Below are positions 1 to 10,269 of a stretch of 64,000 bases of DNA, piece after piece (the first letter of the stretch is position 1; each line of letters starts with the position of its first letter). Origin of the DNA: Achatina immaculata (lineage: Eukaryota; Mollusca; Gastropoda; Stylommatophora; Achatinidae); NCBI GenBank assembly GCA_009760885.1, contig CM019708.1:18657189-18721188 (forward strand), in the 5' to 3' direction. The notes beneath the pieces were generated by a model. It worked only from the letters and a program-made list of their open reading frames with translations. It was not told the origin of the DNA and did not search any database. A program made the position numbers and the translations under genes.

Positions 1-190
1 AACCACAAAAATAAGATTTTTAAGGGCATGCATCTTTCCCATAGCAACATATGCCTGTGAGACCTGGACACTTAACAAAACAGCTGACAAACACATAAAT
101 GCCTTTGATTGTAAATGATACAGAAGAGTTCTCCAAATATCGTGGACACAAAAAAGAACAAATATATCTATACTACAAGAGCTCAAATGC
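1..190 (+). pseudogene. RTE-A LINE, reverse-transcriptase tail fragment
   Basis: The plus strand reads as the region just after the reverse-transcriptase core of an RTE-type LINE, with blocks ACETWTLNK, HINAF and ISWTQK. The same stretch recurs almost base for base at 40931-41110 and, on the minus strand, at 2294-2460, 30880-31020 and 46385-46500, so it is a multicopy family (called RTE-A here). The left end is cut by the window edge. A TGA after NAFDCK breaks the frame. At about 185 it meets an opposite-strand RTE piece head on. Confidence 0.8.
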
Positions 191-1134
191 CTTTTTAAAA
201 TCTATGAAGTTCAGTATTAATGGTTTCTGCTTTTCAATATGTTCTTCAAGTATTATTCTTAGAGTAAAGATCTGGTCAAGACAGCTTCTCCCCTTTCGAA
301 ATCCTGCCGGTTCTTCTCTCATTGCAGCATCCACTATATCTATGAGTCTATTTAAAATGACCTTGCAAAATACTTTTCACACAACTGATATTAAGGTTAT
401 TCCTCTCCAGTTGTTACAGTCACTAAGTTTGCCTTTTTTGGTATTTTAACAATGATTCCTTTTTTCCAATTAGAAGGGACCTTTTCTTCTTTTCAAATCT
501 TGTTAAACATTCTCTGTAGTTACCTCATGTTGTCACTATTGATAGCTTTTAGCATTTCGGCTGTTATTTCATCTTCACCTGCAGCTTTGTTGTTAGCCAT
601 TAAATTCACTGCTGTTTCAGTTTCATGCAATTTAATTTCATCTAGGTTGACATTTAGTTGAGGGGCTGGTAAGTCGGTTTCAAGGTTTAACAATTCTTTT
701 GGGTGTGGTCGATTAAGCATTTCTTGGAAGTGTTCAGCCCATCTTTGCTTTTGGTCTGTATTTGATGTTAATAGGGTTCCAGTTTTGCTAAGGATTGGTC
801 TTTCTTTAGATGTAATAGTACCTGGTAGCCTCTTTTGTATGTTATATAAAGTTTTGCTGTCTCCTGTTTTTGCTGCTTTTTCTGCCTCTTTCGCCATATT
901 GTATATGTATTCTCTTTTATCCCTTCTAGCTGAACTTTTTACTTTCTTGTCTATAAGACTGTCTTTCGCCAGATCTTTTCCAAGATCTGTTTTTGCATTC
1001 AACATGTTTAATTTGACTGCTCGTCTTTCATGTATATACTTCCATGTTTTATCTGACATCCATGCTTTTATTTTTTTTTCAGTCCAGCGCTTGCTTTTGC
1101 TGCTGTGATTATGGCTGTGATGTAAGAATTCCAT
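183..1134 (-). pseudogene. RTE-type LINE, linker and N-terminal half of reverse transcriptase
   Basis: Reading down the minus strand from 1134, a 204-codon open stretch carries the typical RTE linker (RWAEHFQEMLNRPHP at about residues 130-145, then NNKAAGEDEITAEMLK, the GPD-like entry to the reverse transcriptase). Past a frame break near 520 the reading goes on through NWRGITLISVVCK, EEPAGFRKGRSCLDQI and FIDFKKAF. These are the early reverse-transcriptase blocks up to motif A with its first catalytic aspartate position. The YADD half is missing: at about 185 the sequence switches to a plus-strand fragment. The element would copy its own RNA in the nucleus by target-primed reverse transcription, but this copy cannot. 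Confidence 0.85.
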
Positions 1135-1220
1135 AATCCATCTATACTTATCTCCTCAACTTCGCTGGGTGTTTTGGAATGATTGGCAAGCTCCTGATTG
1201 AAATTAATGTTAGTATTTTC

Positions 1221-2126
1221 TTATTGTAGGCTGTGGCTGTTTATCTTTCTGTGTGCTGATTTCTTGTGTTGACTTTTCAATTTTAGTTTTATTTTCCCTA
1301 TGCACAGGTTGTGATCACTGTTGACATCTGCACCCATATAAGCCCTTACATCTATGAGAGATGTTCTGTATTGCTTTCTAATACAAAAATGACCTATCTG
1401 GTTTCTAGTTCTATCATCTGGAGTTATCCACGTTGTTTTATGTATCTCTTTGTGTGGGAATATTGTGCCTCCAATGACCATTTCCTCTGTTAGACATATT
1501 TTAATTAATCTTTCTCCGTTCTGGTTAACCATATCAATTCCTTCTTTCCCCATCACTTTTTCAACGTCAGTATTATCCTTCCCTACCTTAGCATTGAAGT
1601 CCCTCATAGCAATTAGGATGTCGTGCTTAGGGACATTGTTGATGATTTGTTGTAGTTGGTGATAGAAGTCGTCTTTCACATCATCATCTGCATCATTCGT
1701 GGCTGCATAACATTGTATTATTGCCATTCTTCCGTGTCGTAGGTTGTATCGTGCTCTTATTATACGAGTGTTCACTGGTTCCCATTCTACAAGACTCTTT
1801 GCAGCTACATTTGACATAATAATGCCCACCCCATCCCGGATTTTACCATCATTTCTGCCTGAATGTATTATAAACTTACCGTTTTCCGCCGATCTTTTAC
1901 CTGCTTCTGGCCATCGCATTTCGCTGATGCCCAGTATGTCTAGATGGTATCTCTCCATTTCTTTGATGACCTGAGTAGTTTTTGTTGGTGCTGCCATCGT
2001 TCTCACATTCCAGAATCCAACCCTTGTCACATGTTTGGGGCCGACGAATGAGCTCCTCGGAGTTGGCATACCTGATGCTCGGTTGGTTTCTCTGCGAGTT
2101 TCCATAACGATATCTTTTTTTCCCAT
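1221..2126 (-). pseudogene. RTE-type LINE, AP-endonuclease domain (301 codons, damaged)
   Basis: An open stretch of 301 codons encodes an apurinic-like endonuclease of the exonuclease-endonuclease-phosphatase fold, the enzyme that nicks the target DNA for LINE insertion. Visible landmarks are FWNVRTM (residues 39-44), the acidic ISEMRW (67-72), DFNAKVG (176-182) and NSDHN (269-273). Family members normally read GDFN and QIDH. Here the glycine before DFN is arginine, and the aspartate at residue 245 is glycine (QIGH), so the domain is probably inactive. Genes of this type are often annotated as craniofacial development protein 2-like. The frame is lost between 1221 and 1134, where the linker resumes in another frame, so this is a dead 5' two-thirds of an element. 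Confidence 0.85.
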
Positions 2127-2282
2127 CTGGAGTCGCCTCTAGATAGGTCTCAGGATAAGGTTGTTAACCTTATGCCCAACTCCCGGTACATGATATGTAA
2201 CAGATCAAGCGTAATTCTTCCGCATGCCGGCGAGAGCGTTAAAAAAACGTCCGCCATCTTGCACGTCATGCCGGAAGGATAT
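2127..2282 (-). other. Likely 5' untranslated leader of the RTE element
   Basis: Directly upstream of the endonuclease reading lies about 155 bp of GC-richer sequence that ends at an (AT)n run near 2280. On the minus strand it starts CCTTCCGGCATGACG and then contains CAAGATGGCGGACG, which resembles a YY1 site. Position and abrupt end suggest this is the true 5' end of the element. Only one copy is visible in the window, so the boundary is inferred. Confidence 0.5.
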
Positions 2283-2293
2283 ATATATATATA

Positions 2294-2545
2294 TGTTCTT
2301 TTTTGCGTCCATGGTATTTGAAGAATTCTTCTGTAGCATTTACATTCAAAGGCATTTATGTGATTCTCAGCTGTTTTGTTAAGTGTCCAAGTCTCACAGG
2401 CATATGTTGCGATGGGAAAGATGCATGCCCTTAAACATCTTATTTTTGTAGTTCTGTCTGTTCATCTCCACAGATTCTTTAGTTGTTTTACTTTATGAAG
2501 AGCGATAGGTGTCCTCCTTTTAATTTCCATCATTATATCTAAACT
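2294..2545 (-). pseudogene. RTE-A LINE, reverse-transcriptase tail fragment (inverted relative to 1-190)
   Basis: The reverse complement matches 1-182 closely (ACETWTLNK, HINAF, IPWTQK) and runs further 5' into the segment that contains 'KKTTKESVEMN'. It abuts the (AT)n run at 2280-2293 and the leader of the opposing element. Together with 1-190 it makes a pair of inverted flanks around the RTE piece at 183-2282. Confidence 0.75.
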
Positions 2546-2549
2546 GAAT

Positions 2550-2700
2550 CTAAGCTACGGAATTTCTATGTTACGACCTCGTTTCTTCCCGTGTGTCACG
2601 ATCCTTCGTGTCTACTGAACAGTTACTAATGACTATGCTTACAAAATATCTTTTTTTTTTGGAAGTGCTAGTTAGCTCAGTAAGGAACAGCTGTTGCTGA
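2550..2700 (+). mobile_element. SINE-1, 5' half
   Basis: The stretch from about 2550 (TAAGCTACGGAATTTC...) through the GTGTCACGA and GAACAGTTACTAATG blocks recurs at 52092-52180. In both places it is followed by a tRNA-like head containing TAGCTCAGT or AGCTCGTTGG. This copy stops after the A-box region and runs into an RTE-B2 fragment. Confidence 0.5.
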
Positions 2701-3262
2701 AATAAACCAATTTGCATACCTTGGCAGCTACATAGACCAGGATGGTGACACCAGGAAGGAAGTTAGAATTAGAACTGCAAAAGCAGCATTGTCCTTAAAA
2801 AATCTTGAGAACATATGGAATTCAAAAGTTTAAGCACAAAATTAAGTTAAGATTATTCAATTGAAATGTGATATCCACTCTCATTTATACATGCGAAAGA
2901 TGGAAATCAACTAAAGAAATAGACAGGAAATTAGATTCTTTTGAAAACAAATGCCTCAGGAAAATGCTTAGTATAAAGTGGAACGAAGTTAAAAATAACA
3001 CAGAGATAAGACAGATGAGCGAACAACAACCTGTCTCATGGTTAATAAGAAAAAGAAGATGGACATATTTACGCCATGTGATGTGATGAAACAATCAGAG
3101 AATACCAAATCAAGCTATCAAGTGGAGCACAACAAGAGGACATTGCTAAGAGGAGCCAGTTTAGTGGGCATAACATCCCTTGATGAGGTTGAAAGACTCG
3201 ACGAGAACAGGAAAACTTAGCAAACAACTATGCGACTTTTAACGTCGCGGGAAGGATGTAAG
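2701..3262 (+). pseudogene. RTE-B2 LINE, 3' coding end and tail
   Basis: Translation in shifting frames gives FAYLGSYIDQDGDTRKEVR, then CERWKSTKEIDRKLDSFENK, RKRRWTYLRHVM and LVGITSLDEVERLDENRK, the post-polymerase region of an RTE LINE. It ends in ACGTCGCGGGAAGGATGTAAG. The same end is seen at 19019-19350 (minus), 6690-6836 (minus) and 40375-40466 (plus). Several frameshifts and stops show it is dead. Confidence 0.8.
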
Positions 3263-3263
3263 A

Positions 3264-3445
3264 TGTAAGTTAGCTCAGTCGGTTAGTACACTGTTCTTTC
3301 TCGGCTACCAGACTCCGTGTTCGAATCCCAGGTAATTCTCTTGTGATCTTTCTTTCTCTCACGTCTCACTAAAGTGCTTTGCCTACGATTTTTTCGGGGT
3401 CTAATTCTACAAAACTCTGTTCTCATACTTTGCAGTAAAATGTAC
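3264..3445 (+). mobile_element. SINE-1, tRNA-derived, nearly whole
   Basis: The head has RNA polymerase III promoter boxes: an A box in GTTAGCTCAGTCGGTTAG (about 3269-3286) and a B box in GTGTTCGAATCCC (about 3319-3331). The conserved body follows (GGTAATTCTCTTGTGAT, TCTCACTAAAGTGCTTTG). The body recurs at 10436-10555, 28600-28720 and 52275-52380, and reversed at 52015-52091. It sits directly on the 3' end of the RTE-B2 fragment. Confidence 0.85.
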
Positions 3446-3521
3446 TACTGTATGTGAAATACTGATATGAACTGCTGATATAAGCCTAGTATAATGGTGA
3501 CTGCTGTAGAGAAAGAGGCAC

Positions 3522-3621
3522 ACATGCCTGGCAAACATGATTAGCAAACATGACTGGCAAACATGACTGGTGAACATGACTGGCGAACATGATTAGCAAA
3601 CATGACTGGCGAACATGACTG
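3522..3621. repeat. 13-bp minisatellite (CATGACTGGCRAA)
   Basis: Seven to eight copies of a 13-bp unit vary between CATGACTGGCAAA, CATGACTGGCGAA and CATGATTAGCAAA. No protein meaning is apparent. Confidence 0.9.
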
Positions 3622-3860
3622 CACTGATAAACTAATACAAATTGAATACGGTTATAAATAAAATATCAACGTAACTGCCGATATAAGCGGAATTCAAATG
3701 TGTCTACTAATATAAGCAAAACACAAAAATGGCTACAACAATAAGCAAAACATATACAAGGCTATGGCTATAAACAAAATGCAGATACAGCTGCAGCAAT
3801 AGGAAAAACTAGAAACATAACAAACATAACTGCAGCAATAAGCAAAGTGATAGTATGATA
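3622..3860. repeat. Degenerate repeats around ATAAGCAAAA
   Basis: The motif ATAAGC followed by A-rich sequence recurs every 25-40 bp (for example after CTGCCGAT, CTACTAAT, CTACAACA and CTGCAGCA). It looks like a worn tandem array that continues the neighbouring minisatellite region from about 3475. Confidence 0.5.
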
Positions 3861-3892
3861 ATATCTATAACATTGTCAGAAATGTTTTTAAA

Positions 3893-4100
3893 ATCCCCAT
3901 TCCCATGCTATTAAGGCGTATTAGGGACACAGTGTTAGGCCCGTATTTCCAAGACCATCGGCACATGCAAGTCTGATGTGGTCAGTATCATGCCTGGCAG
4001 CATTCAGCTTCCAAGATTTCTAGAGGCTGGGTGGACGCCAGAGCTAGAAAAAAAAATCCCCACTGCTGGGAATTAAACCTGGTACCACCAGATTAGTAAA
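3893..4100 (-). mobile_element. SINE-2, tRNA-like, minus strand
   Basis: On the minus strand a B-box-like GGTTTAATTCCCAGCAGTGG (4061-4080) is followed by a short T run and a conserved-looking body: GCGTCCACCCAGCCTCTAG, CTGATGTGGTCAGTATCA in reverse, and GGGCCTAACACTGTGTCCC. A related head piece (GCCCAGTGGGGGCTTTTGGG) occurs near 10395. The layout is that of a tRNA-derived SINE. The family name is not known to me. Confidence 0.55.
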
Positions 4101-4178
4101 GTGACTCAGATATGATACCACCAAATTAGTAAACTGACTCAGATATGATACCACCAAATTAGTAAACTGACTCAGCTA
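4083..4178. repeat. 33-bp tandem triplication at the SINE-2 head
   Basis: Three copies of a 33-bp unit beginning TACCACCARATTAGTAAA start at 4083, 4116 and 4149. The first copy overlaps the SINE-2 head, so the triplication seems to have grown out of the SINE. Confidence 0.85.
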
Positions 4179-4769
4179 ATCAGGAAACATGACTCTGTAT
4201 AAAACCTAGTTTCTGAAAAGAATGGGCAAATAAAAATGGTCATAAAATTTTGGTAGAAAAAATTCACAGAATCAAAAGATTCATCAAGACGTATGTTTGT
4301 GCTAAGTGTGTAAAGTGAAGAAACTTAACTTTGGGCGTGCAAGATTAGGTATGCTCTTTAACGGCTTTTCTGTTATGAATACTTTGGAAAATGTCACAAA
4401 ATTTCAGTCATAATTTTATAAAAGAAACGTGCTGCAATTCTTCCTGTTTGGAAAATATAGTTTATTTTCAGGTTTATTTACAATGTAAAATGTCGACGAA
4501 AGTCTTCATCTGTGTCCGGCCATCTGAACGATACTTCACGACAGAATGAGATTACATAAGCCGCCCTGCATATAAATTTGTCTGGACGACCAATAGCTCA
4601 CAGAAGTCATCGTCCAGAAATCTGAACAAATATTAGTCATATCTGAATCATCCGGGATATTATAGAGGTTCTTGCTACCGCTAGAAATGCAAACAAAGAT
4701 GGTGGTGTTTCTTCTTGAATGCAAACGGGAGACTTTTACCACGTGATCGTCGTTTTCTGAAACATTTTA

Positions 4770-6059
4770 CGATGGGTGATTGATAGGTTCTAGGCATAAG
4801 GTAGAAAGGATTATTTGTAGACAACTTTGTTGGGTTATTTCTCAACATAGACCCCTTGCAGGTTTATGCACTTAATCCAGCGATCTTGGAGCATCCGGAT
4901 TAATTCTTTGTAAAGGTCATCATCTTATGACAGTAGAAAGTGGCCTACCGCATGAATGTCGTCATCATCTGAAGCAAATCTGCCACCAGTGAGCTCCTTT
5001 TTGAGTTTGGTAAGCAGGTAATAGTCAGAATGGGCCAAATCTAGGGAATAAGGAGGATATTCAAGAAGCTGGAAGCCGCATTCATGAATGACAGCCACTG
5101 CCACCGCCGACTTGTGAACTGGAGCATTGTCTTGGTGAAAGATGACTCCTCTCGTCAATTTCCCTCGGCGCTTTTCCTTCAGTTTGACCCGCAGTTGCTT
5201 CACAAGATTAGAGTAATAGGCCCCGGTGACCGTTCTGCCCTTTAGAAGATGGTTTACCAATAGCACATTTTCTGAATCCCAAAAGATGGAAGCCATCACT
5301 TTGCCTGCAGACAGAACCACCCTTGCTTTCTTTGAAGGTGGGGATCCATGATGTTTCCAATGCTTTGACTGTTCTTTGGTTTCTGGCTGAAAATGATGAA
5401 CCCAAGTCTCATCCATAGTCACAAATTGTTGAAGAAACTTTTCAGGATCTGCAGAAAAATGGATAACATTGTCTCTTTACATGTCGAGACGCTGTCGTTT
5501 GTGATCAGCTCCAATAAGTTTGAAGACCCATTGAGCAGAGATCTTTGTCATTTCAAGATCATTGTGAATAATGGCATGAACACGTTCCTGGGAGATACCC
5601 AAGTCAGCAGCAATGTACCGCTCAGTTAGTCGTCGATCCTCCATTATCATGTCAGGAATTGGAAGGTGGTTTCATCAGTAGTTACTATTCTTTCTCTTCC
5701 TGGACGGGGATCATCTTCCAGACTCTCCCTTCCATGTTCGAACTGAGCTGTGCATTTCTTCACTATGCTGTAAGACGGGGCACTCTCCTCTAGAGTCTCT
5801 ACCATATCCTCTTAGATCTCCTTCGATGATAGGCCCGTAATGCAGAGGTAGCGAATGTCTGCTCGGTGAGAAATATTATCCATTTTCTCAATTTCTGCCA
5901 CCCCTTAAGACTTCAGTAGACTATAAAAAATTGGTCGTAGTTAATTTCTTGAAACTTGGAGTTTAATCTTACATTAACATGATCTACAAATGCACCTAAT
6001 ATCAACTATGTGTTTCAAGTAGTTGTACCTTATGCCGAGAACTTATCAATCACCCGTCG
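4770..6059 (-). mobile_element. mariner DNA transposon, both ends present, 1290 bp
   Basis: Terminal inverted repeats are clear. The left end reads CGATGGGTGATTGATAGGTT and the reverse complement of the right end reads CGACGGGTGATTGATAAGTT; similarity continues through GGCATAAGGTA. Both ends are flanked by TA (4768-4769 and 6060-6061), the usual mariner target duplication. The length of about 1.3 kb is normal for the family. The single gene is on the minus strand and is broken. Confidence 0.93.
4925..5883 (-). pseudogene. mariner transposase, DD34D, disrupted
   Basis: The product would cut and paste the element by binding its inverted repeats in the nucleus. The C-terminal part (5422 down to 4925) is open and has all three catalytic positions: TMDETWVHHF, HQDNAPVH and LAHSDYYLL, with 34 residues between the second and third aspartates, as mariner requires. 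The YSPDL motif before the third aspartate reads YSLDL. Upstream pieces include EDRRLTERYIAADLGISQE (helix-turn-helix region) and GRESLEDDPRPGR. The likely start is ATG at 5883. A TAA occurs about 26 codons in (KEI-stop-EDM), and a frame break and another stop follow further on. The coding sequence is dead, but the ends could in principle still be recognised by an active relative. Confidence 0.9.
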
Positions 6060-6470
6060 TATATTTCAGAATCACTTTCTCTTTGACTATTACGTTATTG
6101 TTTATGACATTACTCATCAGCAAAATCATTCAAAGTAGGAACTGATTCTTTAGAAGCAACGCTCACATTTTGCCTTGTAGACTGAAAACAACCATGATGG
6201 CTAGATTTGTTTAGAAGAAGCTGTTTTTAGATGCATTCAGTGGAGAACTTAAGTAGGACCTCCCCCGCCACCTCTCTTTTGAACCAGAATATATTTCTTA
6301 TAAAGAGTATGAATTTATAACTTCCTGGGGAAATACCTGAGAGAAGTCCTCTGACGCGTTGGTTGTCATAAACTGTAGGGAAGCATTTCCGGGATAATTG
6401 TTATATTTAGTCTTATAAACAAAGTTGCGAGCAGTGTGCTCATTACACAAGTCGTCTCCCTGTTCCCCCC

Positions 6471-6482
6471 TCTCTCTCTCTA

Positions 6483-6516
<34 letters not shown>
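6471..6516. repeat. (CT)n / TCTCTA microsatellite
   Basis: An almost pure CT run with occasional TCTATC interruptions. The 400 bases before it (6060-6470) hold no recognisable gene or repeat. Confidence 0.9.
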
Positions 6517-6556
6517 GTTTCCAGGAAATCTTGATTTCCTTTACTGTTCTGTCTAA

Positions 6557-6620
6557 ATACATGTGTAAATTCCTCTGATACATGTATATATTACTCTAAT
6601 ACATGCGTATATTCCTCTAA
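6557..6620. repeat. 21-bp tandem repeat, three copies
   Basis: Three copies of ATACATGNRTAWATTMCTCT, each 21 bp, slightly diverged. Confidence 0.75.
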
Positions 6621-6689
6621 GTCGCTGTTGTATGAACACTCCAGCCGTGTATGCTTGCTTAATTGTCTTCTGATTTTTAACGATTTTTT

Positions 6690-6836
6690 ATGCCTACTAA
6701 TTTGGTGTCTCTTAAGAATTTCTTCTTTGGAGTTTAACGTGGTCGACCTCTTTTTATTCGGCCTGTTGTGTTCTACTTAATAGCTTTTTGGGGCATTCTC
6801 TGAATGTTTCGTCTCATCACGTGACCGATATATTCT
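6690..6836 (-). pseudogene. RTE-B2 LINE, short 3' coding fragment
   Basis: The reverse complement aligns with the RTE-B2 end (counterparts of GHEMRRNSQRIPK, the K/R-rich GRASETKRRT block, and KLIGITSL) seen at 19019-19350. It is diverged and lacks the terminal tail. Confidence 0.7.
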
Positions 6837-7077
6837 AGAATATAAGATTATTAACTTATTAATTAATTAATTTTTCTTTTTGGTGATCCATATTCGTTTT
6901 CTTACATACACTGTATGCTCTGATTACTTTTTTTCCATATTCTAATTTCTTTCCAAATTCTGATTGTCTCATAAACATTTCAGGTATCTTACAGAAGCTA
7001 AAACATTCATGACAAAATGATTCCACTGTCGTTTTATTTACTTTAATTACATGAGAAATCACGTTCACTTGACAGTA

Positions 7078-7268
7078 TCAAACACTGAATTTGGTTGTCA
7101 TTCGAGAACTTCCTACCACGAGAGAGTCAGGTACATACAAGTGTATCCTCAGCAGTGCTAATAACGATACGATAGCTAAGGTCGTGAATACAACCCAAGT
7201 TACAGCTTCAGGTATGTATGTTTTGATACTGAAATGTTCGTTGCTCTGCGTTTGAAGTCTTTCTTTAC
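7078..7268 (-). CDS. Possible last exon with a membrane anchor
   Basis: On the minus strand a pyrimidine-rich tract ending in CCAAATATAG (a plausible acceptor) is followed by about 63 open codons and a TGA at 7080-7078. The reading contains QSNEHFSIKTYIPEAV, then a hydrophobic run of about 19 residues (TWVVFTTLAIVSLLALL), then a short basic tail starting RIHLY. That is the layout of the final exon of a single-pass membrane protein with a tail of some 20 residues. The acceptor phase would be 1. I do not recognise the family and see no companion exon nearby on this strand, so a chance reading frame is possible. Confidence 0.35.
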
Positions 7269-7969
7269 CTATATTTGGAAAAAAAAGAAATAAGGGAACA
7301 TAACATAACATAACACATAGCTACTCAGTTTGTAGCATGGCCTTTTAAGTAACGAATATTGTTATTAGTATTATTATTATTAATGAACATGATTATGAAA
7401 ATATACTCTAAAGAAAATAGTAACATCGAATAGCGAAAGAGACAAATGGGAAGTAAAGGAAGAGAAAGGTATAGAACTTCCATGACACTAGAACAAGACG
7501 CGGACAAAAGTAAACAGTGGAAACTGTGAATAGAAAAAGACGAGACTCAGTGACACTGGGATTTAGTTAATACAAAGGTAGGACGCCAGAAAGTATGATG
7601 GTCCAGTGATAACAAAGCGATGACTGGACGTTGACACGAATAAACAAAATAGAAAAAACGAATAGAAAAGGCAGACACAATGAAAAGAGAGGACACAATA
7701 AAACCTCCGACATGAAATAGCAAGATAATGACTTAGGTAAATAACAATTGTATAGACGAAACTGACACAGACTGACACGCATTAGAACGCGACTGCACAC
7801 AGTTTTTAAATAAAGGAGTGACCAACTCGGCCAGCTGACCAATTAAATATTTAGACGCGTGGCCTATTGGACAACTGACTTACGACATATAAGTCACGGG
7901 ACAGTTTGAATGACGGACAATCAGAACGCTCATGGGAATCAGTGGACATCTGAAAGGTGGAGCCAAAAT

Positions 7970-8290
7970 ACTTATTGGTTAATCCATCAGGCTGCACTTA
8001 AAGATAAAAAGGAGAGAGGAGAGACAGGAAAGATGAACGAGGAAGAAGAAGACAGAGGAGAGAGCCCAAGACGGAAGAACAGACAATAAGAACAAGGAAG
8101 AAGAACCAAGAAGGAGGAAGAAGTAGAGGAGACGGAGGACGGAGCCCCGAAGACGGAGAAACAAGGACAATCAGTGAACTGAGTCCGGTCCAGACAAGAG
8201 AAGAAGAGAAGGACAGACAATCAGAGAAGAACAACAGAAGGAGAACACACATCAGAGAAGACACGAGAGAGAAAAAAAGACGTAGGTAAC
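7970..8290. other. Purine-rich tract (plus strand)
   Basis: About 320 bp are strongly biased to A and G on the plus strand (GAGAGGAGAGACAGGAAAGA and similar) without a strict repeat unit. Reversed, it reads as Ser/Leu/Phe-rich frames that are composition artefacts. The region from 7270 to 7970 before it shows no recognisable gene. Confidence 0.6.
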
Positions 8291-9588
8291 GACAGTTGGA
8301 ATAGATGGACAATTAGAGCAATAGATACTCAAGGAAAGCAGTCTTGCAGAAGTAGTTCTAGGACAGATTGAAGATGTGTTTCAAGTGATTCAAGTGATAT
8401 GAATAGTTGTTACTTTGAAACTTCGAGTACAGTGATTTTAGACGAGGAACTAGTTGACCACGTGTTGCACACCTGATATAATACTACTGAATTAGGAAAT
8501 GTTCTCGGATCAAGTGTAGAATAATATGAAGTTGAGAACATTGAGAAATGCTGCATGTAGAATATGATATTTTGATATTGATGTGAACGACGAAACTAAC
8601 GAAGAGTATGTCATATTGCATCTTAGTACAATAATTCTAAGTCGAATATCTCATTTGACAGAATTAAATGAACTCTGTAGAGAACATTTCATCGGACTTC
8701 CCCTGATTATAAAAGTGGCAATGTTTACCTAATCTAAACAACAGAAATCTGGATGTGTGTGAATATAAAGTCGGTATTAATCAAGAACATCTTCTTTAGT
8801 CAGAAATATATCATTAACAATTGAAAATATTATACTGGTGCTGTCAATAATATGATATATAATTCACAAAACTACAATGTTGAGTTTCATTCGGGAATTT
8901 CTTACTAGAAAAGTTCCATTCACAATGAAATAAAAATTTTAAAATAATCAACAATCTGTCCAAAATGAATTTAAAAATTAAACTTGCTATGTTTACTATT
9001 TGTTCCTACGCAATTTAAAAATACATGAGAAATTAAATGAATTATTACTACAAAAAAACGCGTTACTTTTCTCACTTTTACTCATTAAACATCGCAAAGC
9101 AAACTACTTACCTCTAGCTTTCACTGTATGACAAACCGATAGAGGTATAGTTTTACTTAGATAGATAGCGAATAGTTTCAAGAAACCAAAAGCAATTCTT
9201 GCTGCATAGAGTCACTGAGAAAAAGAAAAGGCGTGTTAGGTTTTGGTTTCTGAGAGTGGGATGATAAGTGTATTACATTAATTGTCCAGTTCGTTCTCTT
9301 GATATAAGATTAGCGACTCCACTTCCAATATAATAAAATCATGACTTAGCACAAGGGTTAATTGTCAAATACACTTCTATATCCTAGACTGGAAAATGCT
9401 ACGATCTTCTTTACAAGAACCACAGAGTTATCAGGGAAGCAGAAATACAAGAACGGATTTATAGTGAAATGAACTAAAATAGACAAGTAGTATCATTAAG
9501 TTCACCAGGTAGAGCAAATAACGCAGGTATATATGTTATCATTTTCTCTCGCGGCACCCAACTAATAAAATACAAATGTGAGAAGGCC
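8291..9588. other. No recognisable feature
   Basis: AT-rich sequence with no long reading frame, no tandem repeat and no similarity to the other repeats in the window that I can see. Confidence 0.6.
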
Positions 9589-9920
9589 GTCAAACACGTT
9601 AAGAAATAACATCTTGTTGGCAGAAATGCAGATGAAACCACTGACAGCAATCCGAGGAAAGACGCTGGTGATACTTGGGATATATGTTCCGAATGACTGA
9701 CAACTCACTATCAAAAATAGCACTAAGATGGACAGTACAGAGGAACAAAAGTAAGGGTAGACCAAAAGAGACATGAAGAAAAAAAACAGAGAGGATGTTG
9801 ACCAATAGAGGGCTCACCTGGGCAAGAGCAGAAAAAAAAGGCAAAGGACAAGCATTTGTGGGATACCCTTGCGTAAGCCCCATGTGTCTTGGTCATGTAA
9901 GGTTCAGAGAGAGATGAAGG
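9589..9920 (+). pseudogene. RTE-B LINE, 3' coding end
   Basis: It matches 16990-17300 closely: counterparts of AEMQMKPLTAI, MTDNSL-KIALRWT, NKSKGRPKET and NRGLTWARAEK, followed by the GTAAGGTTCAGAGAGAG tail. An in-frame stop in the GRPKET-stop-R region and frameshifts show decay. The tail is a short (AG)n. Confidence 0.85.
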
Positions 9921-9949
9921 CCGCGGATTACTAATGCGTCCATGTCCGT

Positions 9950-10148
9950 AATGGAGACAGAGTGGCGTACTGATTAGTGCGCCGGTCTCTTACTGGAAAG
10001 TTTATGGTTCAAGTCCAGCCAGGAAGGGCTTAAGTCGGCCTGCTATGAAAATGTGTGTTGGTTCTTTATAAAGGTGAGGAAGTGAGGATAACAGGTGCAA
10101 TAATTTGAAAAGAGAAAGTGAAGATAACCGGGTGTAATAATTTTTTTT
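9950..10148 (+). mobile_element. SINE-3 candidate, tRNA-like head
   Basis: The head reads GTGGCGTACTGATTAGTGCG (A-box-like, about 9962-9981) and GGTTCAAGTCC (B-box-like, about 10007-10017), spaced as in a tRNA. A non-tRNA body and a T run at 10140-10149 follow. No second copy is visible in the window, so this could be a lone tRNA-derived pseudogene. Confidence 0.5.
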
Positions 10149-10269
10149 TAAAATGGTATCTCTATTTATAGTTTAAATATATAATTTACACTTACATACG
10201 ATATTTGTATATTCTTGAAAATATGGGTAGACTGCAGTGATTGGTTATTATATTTTAATACTTACTATA

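Noticed and set aside
3266..3335. tRNA gene at the SINE-1 head
   Set aside because: A and B boxes are present, but no cloverleaf with a paired acceptor stem can be drawn and the same head recurs with the SINE body in several places.
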